NCBI RefSeq assembly: GCF_013343235.1
Contig: NZ_CP040094.1
Location: 6,939,001 to 7,003,000, forward strand
DNA length: 64,000 nt
Direction: 5' to 3'
DNA from: Nostoc sp. TCL240-02
GTDB taxonomy: Bacteria; Cyanobacteriota; Cyanobacteriia; Cyanobacteriales; Nostocaceae
Of this stretch, positions 36,225-46,354 are shown piece after piece (the stretch's first letter is position 1; every line of letters begins with the position of its first letter). The translations under genes were made by a program, and so were the position numbers. Below the pieces are notes generated by a model. The model did not search any database. It had not been told where the DNA came from and was given only the letters and a program-made list of their open reading frames with translations.

Positions 36225-37193
36225 TTAATTACGTACTAGTACTGTTGTCCCGATACTCACTTGCTCATAAAGCATTCTGACATCAGAATTACGCATTCTT
36301 AAACAACCGTGGGATACAGCCGTTCCTACCAGGTCAATGTCCGGCGTACCATGAAAGCCAATTTCATTGCGTCCATCTGACCAAAAACCAATCCATCTAT
36401 CTCCCAAGGGACTATCCGTACCAGCCTGAAATACTTTGCCTGTAATTGGGTGTCGCCAGATTGGATAGTGTCGCATGTGGATCACCTGGAAAGAACCTGT
36501 GGGCGTTTCCCAACCTTTCTTACCTACAGCGATTGGGTAGCTAGCTATTACCTCATCTCCTGCGTATACGTAAGTGCGGCGATCGCTTAAATCAACCACC
36601 ACTTGCGTCTTGCCATCTGCTAGCCTATCAGATGCGGATGGTGCTTGTTGGGCTGAAGCCTTAGACCATAAACCTTTTGGCCAACTATCCGCAACTGGAT
36701 TTTGTCTTTCTGCTTGCGCCACCAGCTGCATCTTAATTGGTAGTTCAGTTGCTTGAGCTACATTATTTCTAATCGTTTTCGGCTGAGTTTGAGGCTTAAT
36801 AGTAGAAGATTTTGGTGTAGAAGCCTTGCGAGTCGTTGCTTTAGCTACATTCTTCTTAATTATTTTCGACTTATTTCGAGGCTTAATAGCAGAGGACTTT
36901 GGTGTAACCGCCCTCTGAACACTTGAGCCTTGGGCAACTTCATCAGGTGGCACAGATGCACCCAGCGCAATTTCCCCTAAGCTCACTTGTGACAGATTCT
37001 TGTAGACTCCCTCTGAGCGGCTTCCCTTGGGATTGGTTAGGGTAGAATCTCGCCGCATCGAAGTAGATGCAGACTTATCAAACTGCCGTTGTGCCGTAGT
37101 AATGCGCCAATGGACAGCTAAAGATAAAAATGCTGTGCCAAAACAGAGCAACATTACCATCCGCCCTACAGATTCGTTTCTTACCATTGCCAT
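36225..37193 (-). CDS. L,D-transpeptidase (YkuD family), membrane-anchored
   Basis: A 322-residue protein. A hydrophobic N-terminal segment (about residues 10-30) anchors or exports it. A Lys/Thr/Ser/Pro-rich linker follows (about 60-155) with two related KSSxIKP stretches. The catalytic YkuD domain (about 195-322) has FHGTPDID and the active-site motif SHGCLRM with the nucleophilic cysteine. The enzyme makes 3-3 cross-links in peptidoglycan or attaches proteins to it. It is close to the M23 peptidase and ComFB-like genes but points the other way. Confidence 0.9.
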   Translation of the reverse strand: MAMVRNESVGRMVMLLCFGTAFLSLAVHWRITTAQRQFDKSASTSMRRDSTLTNPKGSRSEGVYKNLSQVSLGEIALGASVPPDEVAQGSSVQRAVTPKSSAIKPRNKSKIIKKNVAKATTRKASTPKSSTIKPQTQPKTIRNNVAQATELPIKMQLVAQAERQNPVADSWPKGLWSKASAQQAPSASDRLADGKTQVVVDLSDRRTYVYAGDEVIASYPIAVGKKGWETPTGSFQVIHMRHYPIWRHPITGKVFQAGTDSPLGDRWIGFWSDGRNEIGFHGTPDIDLVGTAVSHGCLRMRNSDVRMLYEQVSIGTTVLVRN

Positions 37194-37466
37194 CGCCTAT
37201 TGTTTATCCCTGACATATCCAGCCGAGAAATTGGATGTTTTCATCATCCGATTATCAAAAATTTATCAATACTTATCATTTCCGTTATAAATCTGCCAAC
37301 ACCTCTGGGCAAACTAAGACTATGCAAATTGTCCCAGCAGCAAAACTTCAAGTGACCAACCTCATTCCTCCAAAGTTCTGGGGGTTGTAAGCCAATACTT
37401 AGACTTTCTGGCGGAACTTTTGCAATGTAGCAATCAATGATTAGTGGTGTCGGTGGGAGAAAAACC

Positions 37467-37619
37467 ATGTTTGAAAAACTATTGCTAGCAGTCACAATTA
37501 CATTTTCCCTCAATTTATTTTTTCAAGTTCGTGTACCAGAGCAACATAACTCTGGTGCTATCTACGGGTCACAACTAGAACAATCAGCAACTATTCTGGT
37601 AACAAAATCAAAAAAATAA
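37467..37619 (+). CDS. small membrane protein, hypothetical
   Basis: A 50-residue protein starting at MFEKLLLAVTITFSLNLFF. A GGGAG sequence eight bases upstream makes 37467 the likely start. One hydrophobic helix (about residues 5-20) is followed by a polar tail ending in KSKK. No family was recognised. It is too short to be sure, but the ribosome-binding site and helix are better than expected by chance. Confidence 0.5.
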   Translation: MFEKLLLAVTITFSLNLFFQVRVPEQHNSGAIYGSQLEQSATILVTKSKK

Positions 37620-37988
37620 ATCACCATTATAGTAACCACAGAAACCCAACTCCCAGAAATTATTACCTGAATTTTAAAGGTATCAAGAAGGTAAAATTAC
37701 AAAATTTTTCTCTTCATCCTTAATAACCAGATTTAATTATTTTTATCAAGCGTATATACCCAGTTGCTAAAAGTACTAAAATGTGCATGTTGCTGCGCTT
37801 TTTTGAGTTGATGGTTGTAAGGGCAACTATGCAAGCAGTATAAGGAAAAAGTGGTTCACCTTATTGCCATAAATGTATCCAAAATTGTCTGCCTCCGTGT
37901 TCCAGTCATAAATCCGTCACCTTAACATGGAACTTCTGTCCCATTAGCAGGTCTAATAGATAGGGATGATTTAGAGCCAGTACGATCT
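37620..37988. other. gene-free stretch upstream of the sigma factor
   Basis: It is AT-rich with no gene. The promoter of the sigma/anti-sigma pair should lie here; no clear ECF-type motif was picked out. Confidence 0.4.
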
Positions 37989-38645
37989 ATGAGTCAGTCG
38001 ATTACTGTATCCTGGTCAACGGTTGATGCAAAGTATCCAGAAGCATCAGTGCAAGTTGACAAACTCCCTAACCACGATTTAATTTTGCGCTGTCAAGCCG
38101 GACTGCGGCCAGATCGTGTTGCGTTTTCAGAACTATTACGCCGCTATCAAAGTCAAGTTGATAGAGTTCTCTACCACCTAGCTCCAGATTGGTCTGACAG
38201 AGCCGATTTAGCTCAAGAAGTTTGGATTCGAGTGTATCGGAATATTAACCGATTACAAGAGCCTGCTAAATTTCGGGGCTGGTTAAGCCGCATTGCCACC
38301 AACTTGTTTTACGATGAGTTACGGAAACGCAAGCGGGTTGTTAGCCCTTTATCACTGGATGCTCCGCGTTCGTTAGAGGATGGTGAGATGGATTGGGAAA
38401 TCGCTGGTGATACTCCCGGCCCTGAAGAAGAACTGACAACTAGAGAATTTTACGAGCAATTACGGGAAGCGATCGCGGATTTACCAGAAGTCTTTCGTAC
38501 TACCATTGTCCTGAGAGAAATCGAGGGCATGGCTTATGAAGAAATTGCTGAAATCACTGGAGTTTCTTTAGGAACTGTGAAGTCAAGAATAGCCAGAGCT
38601 AGATCGAGGCTGCAAGCTCACTTGCAGAATTATCTAGACTCCTAA
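37989..38645 (+). CDS. sigG: ECF RNA polymerase sigma factor, SigG-type
   Basis: A 218-residue group IV sigma factor. Region 2 is seen in DRADLAQEVWIRVYRNI with RGWLSRIATNLFYDELRKR, and region 4 in LPEVFRTTIVLREIEGMAYE with the helix-turn-helix EIAEITGVSLGTVKSRIARAR. The insert between them is acidic. It is followed 157 bases later by a gene for a membrane anti-sigma factor, the arrangement of sigG and its anti-sigma partner in other cyanobacteria. It is probably released by envelope stress. The sigG name is by context and family, not by alignment. Confidence 0.82.
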   Translation: MSQSITVSWSTVDAKYPEASVQVDKLPNHDLILRCQAGLRPDRVAFSELLRRYQSQVDRVLYHLAPDWSDRADLAQEVWIRVYRNINRLQEPAKFRGWLSRIATNLFYDELRKRKRVVSPLSLDAPRSLEDGEMDWEIAGDTPGPEEELTTREFYEQLREAIADLPEVFRTTIVLREIEGMAYEEIAEITGVSLGTVKSRIARARSRLQAHLQNYLDS

Positions 38646-38802
38646 TTTACAGTATCTTGCCTCTGCCCAATGACAGAATTTAAGCATAGATTAAGAATTA
38701 CACCAAAGACGTAGATTGCTTCCGTCCTAAGAAGGAAAAATGGCTAATTTTCCCGAAATTCCCGCCCAGTTTACCCGTGTATGAATTGGTAATAATGTTA
38801 AG

Positions 38803-39417
38803 ATGACTACTGATTCTCAGTTTTACGACTGTTCTTCTTTGCAACTTCCTCAAGATTTGTCAGATGGAATGGCCAAGCATACCAATGAATCAACGGGTCT
38901 TATGGATATGGTGAAGCGCGATCGCTTCGAGTTATTGAGTGCTTACCTCGATGGTGAAGTCACAGCCCCTGAACGCAAACAAGTAGAAGAATGGCTGGCA
39001 AATGATGCCTCGGTTCAATGTTTGTATGCCCGACTGTTAAAGCTGCGCCAAGGCTTGCGGACTCTCCCAGTGCCCACAGCCCAAGAGTCATCAGAAGCAA
39101 CAGTTCAGCAAGTATTTACACGTTTGCGCCGACGTTCCCGTTTAAACTGGATGGCGGGAGGTACAGCCGTTGCTGCTTGTGTAATCGGTGCAGTATCTAG
39201 CTTAGTACCTGGTAGTTTGAATGTGCCGCAACTGGCGCAACGACCACAAAAAGAGCCGATTCAAACGTCCTCAGCGTCTATAATTCCACCTTCTCCTCTG
39301 ATGGTGGGACTAAATAATCCGGTAATTGAAATTCCTAAAGCAGCAGTAGCTTCTCCAAAAAATCCAATCTATCCGGTACAACCGCAAAGCCGCGACTCTA
39401 AACAGGACATAAATTAA
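38803..39417 (+). CDS. membrane anti-sigma factor, partner of the SigG-type sigma
   Basis: A 204-residue protein. The N-terminal anti-sigma domain (about residues 38-100) has LSAYLDGEVTAPERKQVEEW, typical of RseA/anti-sigma N-termini; the His-x3-Cys-x2-Cys zinc motif is absent. One membrane helix lies near 118-136, and the remaining 70 residues are Pro/Ser-rich and presumably outside the cytoplasm. It should hold the sigma factor at the membrane until a signal degrades or remodels it. It directly follows the sigma gene on the same strand. Confidence 0.78.
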   Translation: MTTDSQFYDCSSLQLPQDLSDGMAKHTNESTGLMDMVKRDRFELLSAYLDGEVTAPERKQVEEWLANDASVQCLYARLLKLRQGLRTLPVPTAQESSEATVQQVFTRLRRRSRLNWMAGGTAVAACVIGAVSSLVPGSLNVPQLAQRPQKEPIQTSSASIIPPSPLMVGLNNPVIEIPKAAVASPKNPIYPVQPQSRDSKQDIN

Positions 39418-39422
39418 TTGGA

Positions 39423-39866
39423 TTAACAATTCACGGTTAAACTACAGCCACTCCACCAACCATCAGGTTGGAAGAATCCTCCTAATTGATCAACTCGCTC
39501 TAGAGTCATCAAATAAACCCAAGCCCAACTATAAGAGAGCGACTGTGGTTCATAAACCTCGATAATTTGCCGATTATAGAGGTTTTCTGCTGATTGTCTA
39601 GTGGGCTGGTAATTTTCCAGCACATCTAGCTCATTTAAAATTCTTGAGTTGGGAAAAGAAAGTAAATATCCGTAAACTTTGCTATTTCCCAGCGTCATTG
39701 CTGGGTAGCCCATTGGCAGAGCAAACAATTTACCTTCTACAAAAGCTCTTTTGACATCAACTACTTTGTCAGCACAGTATTTTTTATAGTTAGCTTCACC
39801 TGGTTTGAGTGTGCCGTAGACAAAAACCCGCACCAAATCAGAAAATTTTATATTTAATTCAACCAT
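39423..39866 (-). CDS. gamma-glutamylcyclotransferase-like protein
   Basis: A 147-residue protein with the family's opening motif VFVYGTLKPGEANY (about residues 13-26), a GYPAM turn and YLLSFP strand, and an acidic residue in LDVLENYQP at the position of the catalytic Glu in the BtrG/GGCT fold. The substrate is uncertain, since the family includes enzymes acting on gamma-glutamylamines and proteins of unknown role. It converges with the anti-sigma gene with five bases between the stops. Confidence 0.82.
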   Translation of the reverse strand: MVELNIKFSDLVRVFVYGTLKPGEANYKKYCADKVVDVKRAFVEGKLFALPMGYPAMTLGNSKVYGYLLSFPNSRILNELDVLENYQPTRQSAENLYNRQIIEVYEPQSLSYSWAWVYLMTLERVDQLGGFFQPDGWWSGCSLTVNC

Positions 39867-39973
39867 CTAAACCTTTATCAAATGACTGTTGCCATACCTG
39901 AAACACTAGCAGTTCAGGCATAATTTGGCTGATGCTCAATTATATAAATCTGTGATTAGTTGACTTACAATAT

Positions 39974-40009
39974 AGGTTAACCTAAGAGATTGACATAACA
40001 GGTTAACCT
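39974..40009. promoter_or_regulatory. pair of identical palindromes upstream of leuS
   Basis: AGGTTAACCT occurs at 39974-39983 and again at 40000-40009, 26 bases apart centre to centre, ending 26 bases before the leuS start. The spacing is about two and a half helical turns. It may be an operator, or a decayed repeat. Confidence 0.45.
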
Positions 40010-40035
40010 AGACAGACCCATTAGGAGAATTTTTG

Positions 40036-42651
40036 GTGGATTCCCGATATAACCCCGCAGCGATTGAGGAAAAATGGCAGAAAACATGGTTAGAACTTGG
40101 CTTAGATAAAACACCTTCAGCTAGCAACAAGCCAAAATTCTACGCTTTATCCATGTTCCCTTATCCATCGGGCAGCCTACACATGGGTCACGTCCGTAAT
40201 TATACTATTACTGACGTGATTGCCCGTCTCAAGCGAATGCAAGGGTATCGGGTAATACACCCAATGGGTTGGGATGCCTTTGGCTTGCCAGCAGAAAATG
40301 CCGCTATTGACCGTGGTGTACCGCCAGCAAAGTGGACTTATCAAAATATTGCCCAGATGCGGCAGCAATTGCAGCGTCTTGGTTTATCAATTGATTGGGA
40401 ATGTGAACTAGCTACTTGTTCACCAGATTATTACAAGTGGACGCAATGGATTTTCTTGCAGTTTTTGCAAGCAGGGTTAGCTTACCAAAAAGAAGCAGCC
40501 GTAAACTGGGACCCCATTGACCAAACTGTATTAGCAAATGAGCAAGTTGATAACGAAGGACGTTCCTGGCGCAGTGGCGCAATAGTTGAGCGCAAATTGT
40601 TGCGGCAGTGGTTTTTTAAGATTACCGACTACGCCGAAGAATTGCTCAATGACTTGGATAAGTTGACAGGTTGGTCGGAACGGGTCAAGTTGATGCAGGC
40701 AAACTGGATTGGTAAATCTACAGGCGCTTATTTAGAATTTCCCATTGTTGGGATAGATGAAAAAATCGCTGTGTATACCACGCGCCCAGATACCGTTTAT
40801 GGTGTCAGTTATTTAGTATTAGCACCAGAACATCCCTTAACAAAAAGTGTCACCACAAAAGAACAACAAGCGGCGGTAGAAGTCTTTATTAAAGAGGTTT
40901 CTAATCAAAGTGAGTTGGAACGTACTTCTGAAGACAAACCTAAGCGGGGTATCCCCACTGGTGGGGTGGCAATTAACCCGTTTACAGGGGAAGAAGTGCC
41001 TATTTGGATTGCTGACTATGTACTGTATGAGTATGGTACTGGGGCAGTAATGGGTGTACCCGCACACGATGTCCGAGATTTTAAGTTTGCTAAAAATTAC
41101 GATTTACCAATTAATTTTGTTATCGCTTCCCCAGATGATGTTGCAGATTTTGAATTAACTCCAACATCAGAGATTGATGGAGTCACACAACTTGTCGAAG
41201 TTGACTATAAGCAGGCATACACTGAACCAGGAATTTTAATTAATTCTGGGGCTTTTACTGGTATATCTTCCATAGATGCTAAACAAGCCATAATTGAATA
41301 CGCCGAAAAACAAGGTTTTGGTAAAGTGCGGGTGCAATATCGCTTGCGGGATTGGTTAATTTCCCGGCAGCGTTATTGGGGCGCACCGATACCTGTAATT
41401 CACTGTCCCAACTGTGGGATAGTGCCAGTACCTGACAAAGATTTGCCAGTCCAGTTGCCAGAAGAGGTGGAATTTACTGGACGTGGTGGTTCACCTTTAA
41501 CTCAGTTGGAAAGCTGGGTAAATGTAACTTGTCCAACTTGCGGCACTCCAGCGAAGCGGGAAACTGACACGATGGATACTTTTATTGATTCCTCGTGGTA
41601 TTTCTTGCGCTTCCCTGACGCTAAAAATGAACAACAGGTTTTCGATTCCAGTAAAGTAAACGACTGGATGCCAGTGAATCAGTACGTGGGTGGGATTGAA
41701 CACGCGATTTTACATTTGTTGTATTCGCGGTTCTTTACTAAAGTACTCCGGGACAGAGGGTTACTGAATTTTGATGAACCTTTCCAACGTCTGTTAACTC
41801 AAGGGATGGTACAGGGTTTAACTTACCTAAATCCCAATAAGGGCGGTAAAGATAAATGGATTCCTTCTAATCTAGTCAATTCTGCTGACCCCCGCGACCC
41901 TCAGACAGGCGAACCTTTGCAACGTCTCTACGCCACTATGTCTAAATCAAAGGGCAACGGTGTCGCGCCAGAAGATGTAATTTCCAAATATGGTATAGAC
42001 ACAGCGCGGATGTTCATCTTGTTCAAAGCGCCACCAGAAAAAGACTTGGAATGGGATGAAGCCGATGTGGAAGGACAATTCCGCTTTTTAAATCGGGTTT
42101 GGCGTTTGGTGACGGATTATATTACGGCTGGGGTATCCCGTAAGCAAGCCCAATGTGATTTAACTAAAGCTGAAAAGGAATTGCGGCGGACGATTCATAC
42201 AGCTATTCAAGCTGTGACAGAAGACGTGGAAGACGAATATCAATTCAACACAGCTATTTCCGAATTGATGAAGTTGAGTAATGCCCTAAGTGATGCCGAC
42301 AAAAATTCACCAATTTACGCAGAAGGTATTCGGACTTTGGTGATGTTACTCGCACCCTTTGCACCACATATTGCTGATGAATTGTGGCATTTGTTGGGTG
42401 AAAGTGATTCAATTCACACTCAAATTTGGCCATCATTTGACCCTGTGGCTTTGGTAGCTGATGAAATCACTTTGGTGATTCAAGTTATGGGTAAAACTCG
42501 CGGCGCGATTCAAGTACCAGCACAGGCAGATAAAGCAGCGTTGGAGAAATACGCCCGTGAATCAGAAATTGCCCAGCGTTACATCGAAGGCAAAGAGATT
42601 AAAAAGGTAATTGTAGTGCCTGGAAAGTTGGTGAATTTTGTAGTCAGCTAA
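40036..42651 (+). CDS. leuS: leucine--tRNA ligase
   Basis: An 871-residue class I aminoacyl-tRNA synthetase that charges tRNA-Leu. HIGH-type motif [15 protein letters not shown] is near the N-terminus and the KMSKS loop is seen as [12 protein letters not shown]1 editing domain lies between, including the TTRPDT motif and GVPAHD. A zinc-like pair of CPxC motifs (CPNCG, CPTCG) is present. No ATG fits: GTG at 40036 lies eight bases after AGGAG, while the TTG at 40033 is only five bases away, so GTG is preferred. Length is normal. Confidence 0.95.
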   Translation: MDSRYNPAAIEEKWQKTWLELGLDKTPSASNKPKFYALSMFPYPSGSLHMGHVRNYTITDVIARLKRMQGYRVIHPMGWDAFGLPAENAAIDRGVPPAKWTYQNIAQMRQQLQRLGLSIDWECELATCSPDYYKWTQWIFLQFLQAGLAYQKEAAVNWDPIDQTVLANEQVDNEGRSWRSGAIVERKLLRQWFFKITDYAEELLNDLDKLTGWSERVKLMQANWIGKSTGAYLEFPIVGIDEKIAVYTTRPDTVYGVSYLVLAPEHPLTKSVTTKEQQAAVEVFIKEVSNQSELERTSEDKPKRGIPTGGVAINPFTGEEVPIWIADYVLYEYGTGAVMGVPAHDVRDFKFAKNYDLPINFVIASPDDVADFELTPTSEIDGVTQLVEVDYKQAYTEPGILINSGAFTGISSIDAKQAIIEYAEKQGFGKVRVQYRLRDWLISRQRYWGAPIPVIHCPNCGIVPVPDKDLPVQLPEEVEFTGRGGSPLTQLESWVNVTCPTCGTPAKRETDTMDTFIDSSWYFLRFPDAKNEQQVFDSSKVNDWMPVNQYVGGIEHAILHLLYSRFFTKVLRDRGLLNFDEPFQRLLTQGMVQGLTYLNPNKGGKDKWIPSNLVNSADPRDPQTGEPLQRLYATMSKSKGNGVAPEDVISKYGIDTARMFILFKAPPEKDLEWDEADVEGQFRFLNRVWRLVTDYITAGVSRKQAQCDLTKAEKELRRTIHTAIQAVTEDVEDEYQFNTAISELMKLSNALSDADKNSPIYAEGIRTLVMLLAPFAPHIADELWHLLGESDSIHTQIWPSFDPVALVADEITLVIQVMGKTRGAIQVPAQADKAALEKYARESEIAQRYIEGKEIKKVIVVPGKLVNFVVS

Positions 42652-42699
42652 AAGTAGAGGGAAGAGATATGCTTAAGACTTATGTACTGAAAACCTGAA

Positions 42700-42927
42700 A
42701 TGTCTATTCCCTCTAGGCTACACCAGTTGCTCAAGACTTCTATCAACAGAGTTGATTTTATCCGTTTGCATCGTCGTGATTCTAACCACTTCGGTATTAT
42801 TGCTTGTACGAACAATCGTAATTGGGGACAGTTTGCATCACGGATAGATGAGGCTGTGACAGCAGAGCAAGCGTTGCAAGGAAAACTAATTCGTGTGGTA
42901 CAGTCCAGTCACTTAAAAAGATTTTGA
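42700..42927 (+). CDS. hypothetical small protein
   Basis: A 75-residue basic protein, 48 bases downstream of leuS on the same strand. The segment RVDFIRLHRRDSNHFGIIAC, followed by EAVTAEQALQGKLIRVV, looks like a compact folded domain and not random coding. No family was recognised and no strong ribosome-binding site is seen. It could be co-transcribed with leuS. Confidence 0.42.
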   Translation: MSIPSRLHQLLKTSINRVDFIRLHRRDSNHFGIIACTNNRNWGQFASRIDEAVTAEQALQGKLIRVVQSSHLKRF

Positions 42928-44163
42928 TGTAATTCACAGATGTTAAAACCATCAAGAATCTGTTGCAAAAAATATTGTAACAGTAGTTTCTTTCTCTGGT
43001 ATATGTGTATTTAAAAACATCTATATTATCGTTCAGAGAGTTAAACTGTCTTAATTTGTACACGAAAAAGCGCTTGAGAGTTTTGCTCACTCAAGCGCTT
43101 CCTCGTAAAAGCTTATACCAACTCACTTGTTTGATGCAACATTTGAAATCTGCAACACCCCTTTATCAGGGAGTATTGGGGGGATAACTTGTGACAAACA
43201 TTTGGTGAAATGGTATCACTCCTTGCACTAACTAAGAATATCTCTTTTACAAGAAAACCGGGGATCTAGTGAGTGACAGTTTATGAACTGAACACTAGTT
43301 AAAAACGACTCACCATGAATGGTAACTAACGAAACTAAGCACAATTGTAGCAAGTTTGTAAGTATAGTATAAAAACTTATAGTTGATTAGCGTAGGCGTA
43401 GGCATCGCCGACCTCTGAGTAAAGTTTCAAAATGTGCAGCAATTAGCAGCATAAATATCTCAAATTTGGCAGCAAATAAACGGGAAAGTATCAGTGAAAA
43501 ATCGCCATCAAGTAAGCCTGAGATGGCTTATATACCCGCACGAAAGCGATTTAGACTGCAATAAATCATCACTTACTCAATAGATAGAGGTGTCCTTTAG
43601 AGAATGAGAACCAAACAACAAATTTGCTATCCAAGCAGATTGAAAACTTTTGGTTGGGTATCTTTTATCTTTTAGCAAACGATGACATCTAACTCTTCCG
43701 CATAGTGTAGGCGGTTACTTCCTTCGTTGAAGCAAAACACAACTTTTTCACCGACGATTTCCACAATATTTAAATCGATTTCGCATATTTCTATCAAAAC
43801 AACTGAGACCGATGATGAGGAAGATTTAAGAATTTATAATATCTATACCTAAAATTATGAGAGCTTAAATGGACGCTTCAGCCTTAGCTACTCCCCCACT
43901 AGCACACGCCTTAACCTGGTGTCTAAGTGTATGGTAAGATTGCCTGGAACAGAGGTTTTATTTGAGTTGGAGTCTCGTAGAAATTGCGAAGGTCAAGCTG
44001 ACCGATCATTAACTCCCACGATACTTTTCCTATGAATTTGGAAAATATACAACAAGACTGGTGGCGATCTGAGTGTGATTTGTAGATGAATATCTAGAAT
44101 TTGCTACCAGACTAAACCAATTTCCCACAATTTTGACTTTTATTTGACTTTTAGGATAGACAC
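42928..44163. other. gene-free stretch of 1.2 kb
   Basis: No supported gene. It holds the hairpin at 43068-43100, a MITE-end fragment at 43205-43216 (see 30184-30283) and a TAGCGTAGGCGTAGGCATCG repeat at 43389-43408. A moderately GC-rich segment around 43890-44010 has no ORF and no tRNA fold that I can see. It probably contains the promoter for the aminotransferase. Confidence 0.4.
43068..43100. repeat. strong 11-bp hairpin
   Basis: AAGCGCTTGAG (43068-43078) pairs exactly with CTCAAGCGCTT (43090-43100). No T tract follows on either side, so it may be a repeat and not a terminator. Confidence 0.6.
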
Positions 44164-45318
44164 ATGAACGATAAGCTGATGCTAATGATTCCAGGCCCAA
44201 CGCCGGTGCCAGAAGCTGCTTTACTGGCATTAGCCAAGCATCCCATTGGACACCGTACCAGTGAATTTAGCAACATCTTGGCAGAGGTGACGGAAAATCT
44301 GAAGTGGTTGCACCAAACTCAAAGTGATGTGCTGACACTGAATGTCAGTGGTACGGGTGCTGTAGAAGCTGGAATAATTAATTTTCTCTCTCCAGGCGAT
44401 CGCATTTTAGTTGGCTCTAATGGTAAATTTGGCGAACGCTGGGTAGAAGTTGGCCAAGCCTACGGTTTGAATGTAGAAGAAGTTAAGGTGGAATGGGGAA
44501 AACCCTTAGACCCCGCAGTATTTGCCGAAAAACTCCAAGCAGATACTCAAAAGCAAATTAAAGCTGTAATTATTACCCACAGTGAAACCTCAACAGGTGT
44601 GTTGAATGACCTAGAAACCATCAACCGCCACGTCAAAGAACACGGTGAAGCTTTAATTATCGTTGATGCCGTCACTAGCTTGGGTGCGTTCAATCTACCT
44701 GTGGATGCTTGGGATTTGGATATCGTCGCCTCCGGTTCCCAAAAAGGTTATATGATTCCCCCAGGATTGGGTTTTGTCTCTGTCAGCCCCAAGGCTTGGG
44801 AAGCTTACAAAACTGCGAAGCTACCGAAATATTATTTGGACTTAGGCAAATATCGCAAAGCCACCGCCAAAAATACAACTCCATTTACTCCACCCGTAAA
44901 CTTGATCGTAGCGTTACACACCACGTTGCGAATCATGAAAGAGGAAGGCTTGGAGTCAATATTTGCTCGACACGAACGGCTTAAGAATGCTACCCGCGCC
45001 GCCATTCAAGGGTTGAATTTACCCCTGTTTGCAGCAGATAATTCCGCTAGTCCAGCAATTACGGCTGTAGCACCACAGGGAATTGAATCAGATAAGATTC
45101 GGTCATTGATGAAAAAACGCTTTGATATTGCCCTAGCAGGTGGTCAAGACCATTTGAGTAATAAGATTTTCCGCATTGGTCACTTGGGCTTTGTGAGCGA
45201 TCGCGATATCCTTAGCTGTATAGCATCCTTAGAAGTTACCCTAAAGGAACTTGGGTACGAAGATTTCACCCCTGGATCTGGTATAGCAGCAGCAGTTAGA
45301 GTATTTAGTCAGTCCTAA
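44164..45318 (+). CDS. class V aminotransferase (serine/alanine-glyoxylate type)
   Basis: A 384-residue pyridoxal-phosphate enzyme. The N-terminus MIPGPTPVPE and HRTSEF are typical of serine-pyruvate/alanine-glyoxylate aminotransferases. The Asp that binds the cofactor ring lies in IVDAVTSLG and the Schiff-base Lys in ASGSQKGYMIPPG. In cyanobacteria this protein has also been labelled a soluble hydrogenase subunit, a historic name not supported by the motifs here. It likely acts in photorespiratory glyoxylate use or serine metabolism. A strong terminator follows. Confidence 0.9.
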   Translation: MNDKLMLMIPGPTPVPEAALLALAKHPIGHRTSEFSNILAEVTENLKWLHQTQSDVLTLNVSGTGAVEAGIINFLSPGDRILVGSNGKFGERWVEVGQAYGLNVEEVKVEWGKPLDPAVFAEKLQADTQKQIKAVIITHSETSTGVLNDLETINRHVKEHGEALIIVDAVTSLGAFNLPVDAWDLDIVASGSQKGYMIPPGLGFVSVSPKAWEAYKTAKLPKYYLDLGKYRKATAKNTTPFTPPVNLIVALHTTLRIMKEEGLESIFARHERLKNATRAAIQGLNLPLFAADNSASPAITAVAPQGIESDKIRSLMKKRFDIALAGGQDHLSNKIFRIGHLGFVSDRDILSCIASLEVTLKELGYEDFTPGSGIAAAVRVFSQS

Positions 45319-45330
45319 TTACTCAGCACT

Positions 45331-45374
45331 AAATCAAAAGAGCGAGTTAAATTATCAACTCGCTCTTTTGATTT
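45331..45374 (+). terminator. perfect 18-bp terminator hairpin
   Basis: Arms AAATCAAAAGAGCGAGTT (45331-45348) and its exact complement (45357-45374) with an eight-base loop, 13 bases after the aminotransferase stop and followed by a T-rich tail (TGTTGTATAT). Confidence 0.85.
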
Positions 45375-45657
45375 GTTGTATATAAATAAGTAGAAACCGC
45401 CAGAGTTAATAAACCTATATATCAACCTTTGTATAAGATAGAGTTGATGTGACATACTCTTATTCTCTTAAATGAGACCAACTTGCCCTAGATAGTATTA
45501 TTTGCTTCGGAGACAGTCACACAGCTTTTTTAACACCAAACAATACCAACTTTGGCAACTTAGTATGATCCAGAATTTGCATAAATAGTATTGTTTGAGA
45601 TTCCGGTAACAGCCTTTTGATAGAGACTTTTAATCTAAAACCCAAAATTTGCATAAA

Positions 45658-45849
45658 TTATGCCGTCTCCAGCCAATCATAAATTTGTTCTAACTGTTCT
45701 AGAGTAATCAAACCATACTGCCAAAGAATCATTGCCAAAGGGCCTGGGTCTTGCTCCCGATGACGAAGTGCAACCGCCAGCGATGCTGTGGAAATTGCCA
45801 AATCTTCTTGCAAAAAATGAATCAGTCGAGAATATTTTGATGGTGACAT
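45658..45849 (-). CDS. DUF2949 small protein
   Basis: A 63-residue protein. The start at 45849 (MSPSKYSRLIHFLQEDL) is decided by AGGAGGTGA eight bases upstream; a longer version starting at 45885 would read through that ribosome-binding site. The conserved cyanobacterial pattern LRHREQDPGPLAMILWQYGL and LEQLEQIYDWL marks DUF2949. It is fully helical and soluble. The function is unknown. Confidence 0.85.
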   Translation of the reverse strand: MSPSKYSRLIHFLQEDLAISTASLAVALRHREQDPGPLAMILWQYGLITLEQLEQIYDWLETA

Positions 45850-46354
45850 TTGAGTCTCACCTCCTTGTGCAGAATGTATTGTCATATATCAGTTCACCAT
45901 TGCTCGGTAGCCAGTAGCCAGTATTTTATCTGTCACTGTGCCGTTATTGGCTATACACCCCAGCACAGTTTTTTTTGATTTGCCTTTAAGAGAGGCTTGT
46001 CATCTGCTCAATTATCAAGCAGCATTTTTACTTAATTCAATGACTCCATCTTGTTTACTTGTGTACTTTATTTAATTACACAAGTAGTAACAAAGATTCC
46101 ATAACCTATACTCTCTTATTGGCGACTATTTACACTTACGCCGAAGGGAATATTTTTGCAACCAAACCTCAAGTTCGCGATTTCAGATTGAAGACAGTAG
46201 AATTTTACATTATTACCACAGTTTTTAAATAGTAGCGTTACAGATGACTTTTTGCTACAACACGTGACATTTTTTACAAAAAAAACATAGATTTAGGTAG
46301 TATACGGTCTGAACAGAGCAACTATCCAAATCTTTATCCTCAAAAAGTAGCTAA
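45850..46354. other. gene-free stretch
   Basis: It is AT-rich with no gene. Short repeats CGGTAGCCAGTAGCCAGTA (45905-45923) are present. No tRNA or structured RNA was recognised. Confidence 0.4.

Noticed and set aside
43005..43187. 60-codon open frame after leuS
   Set aside because: It runs through the strong hairpin at 43068-43100 and shows no coding features.
43890..44010. possible tRNA or structured RNA in a GC-richer segment
   Set aside because: I could not fold a cloverleaf or find a T-loop motif, and no known RNA family was recognised.
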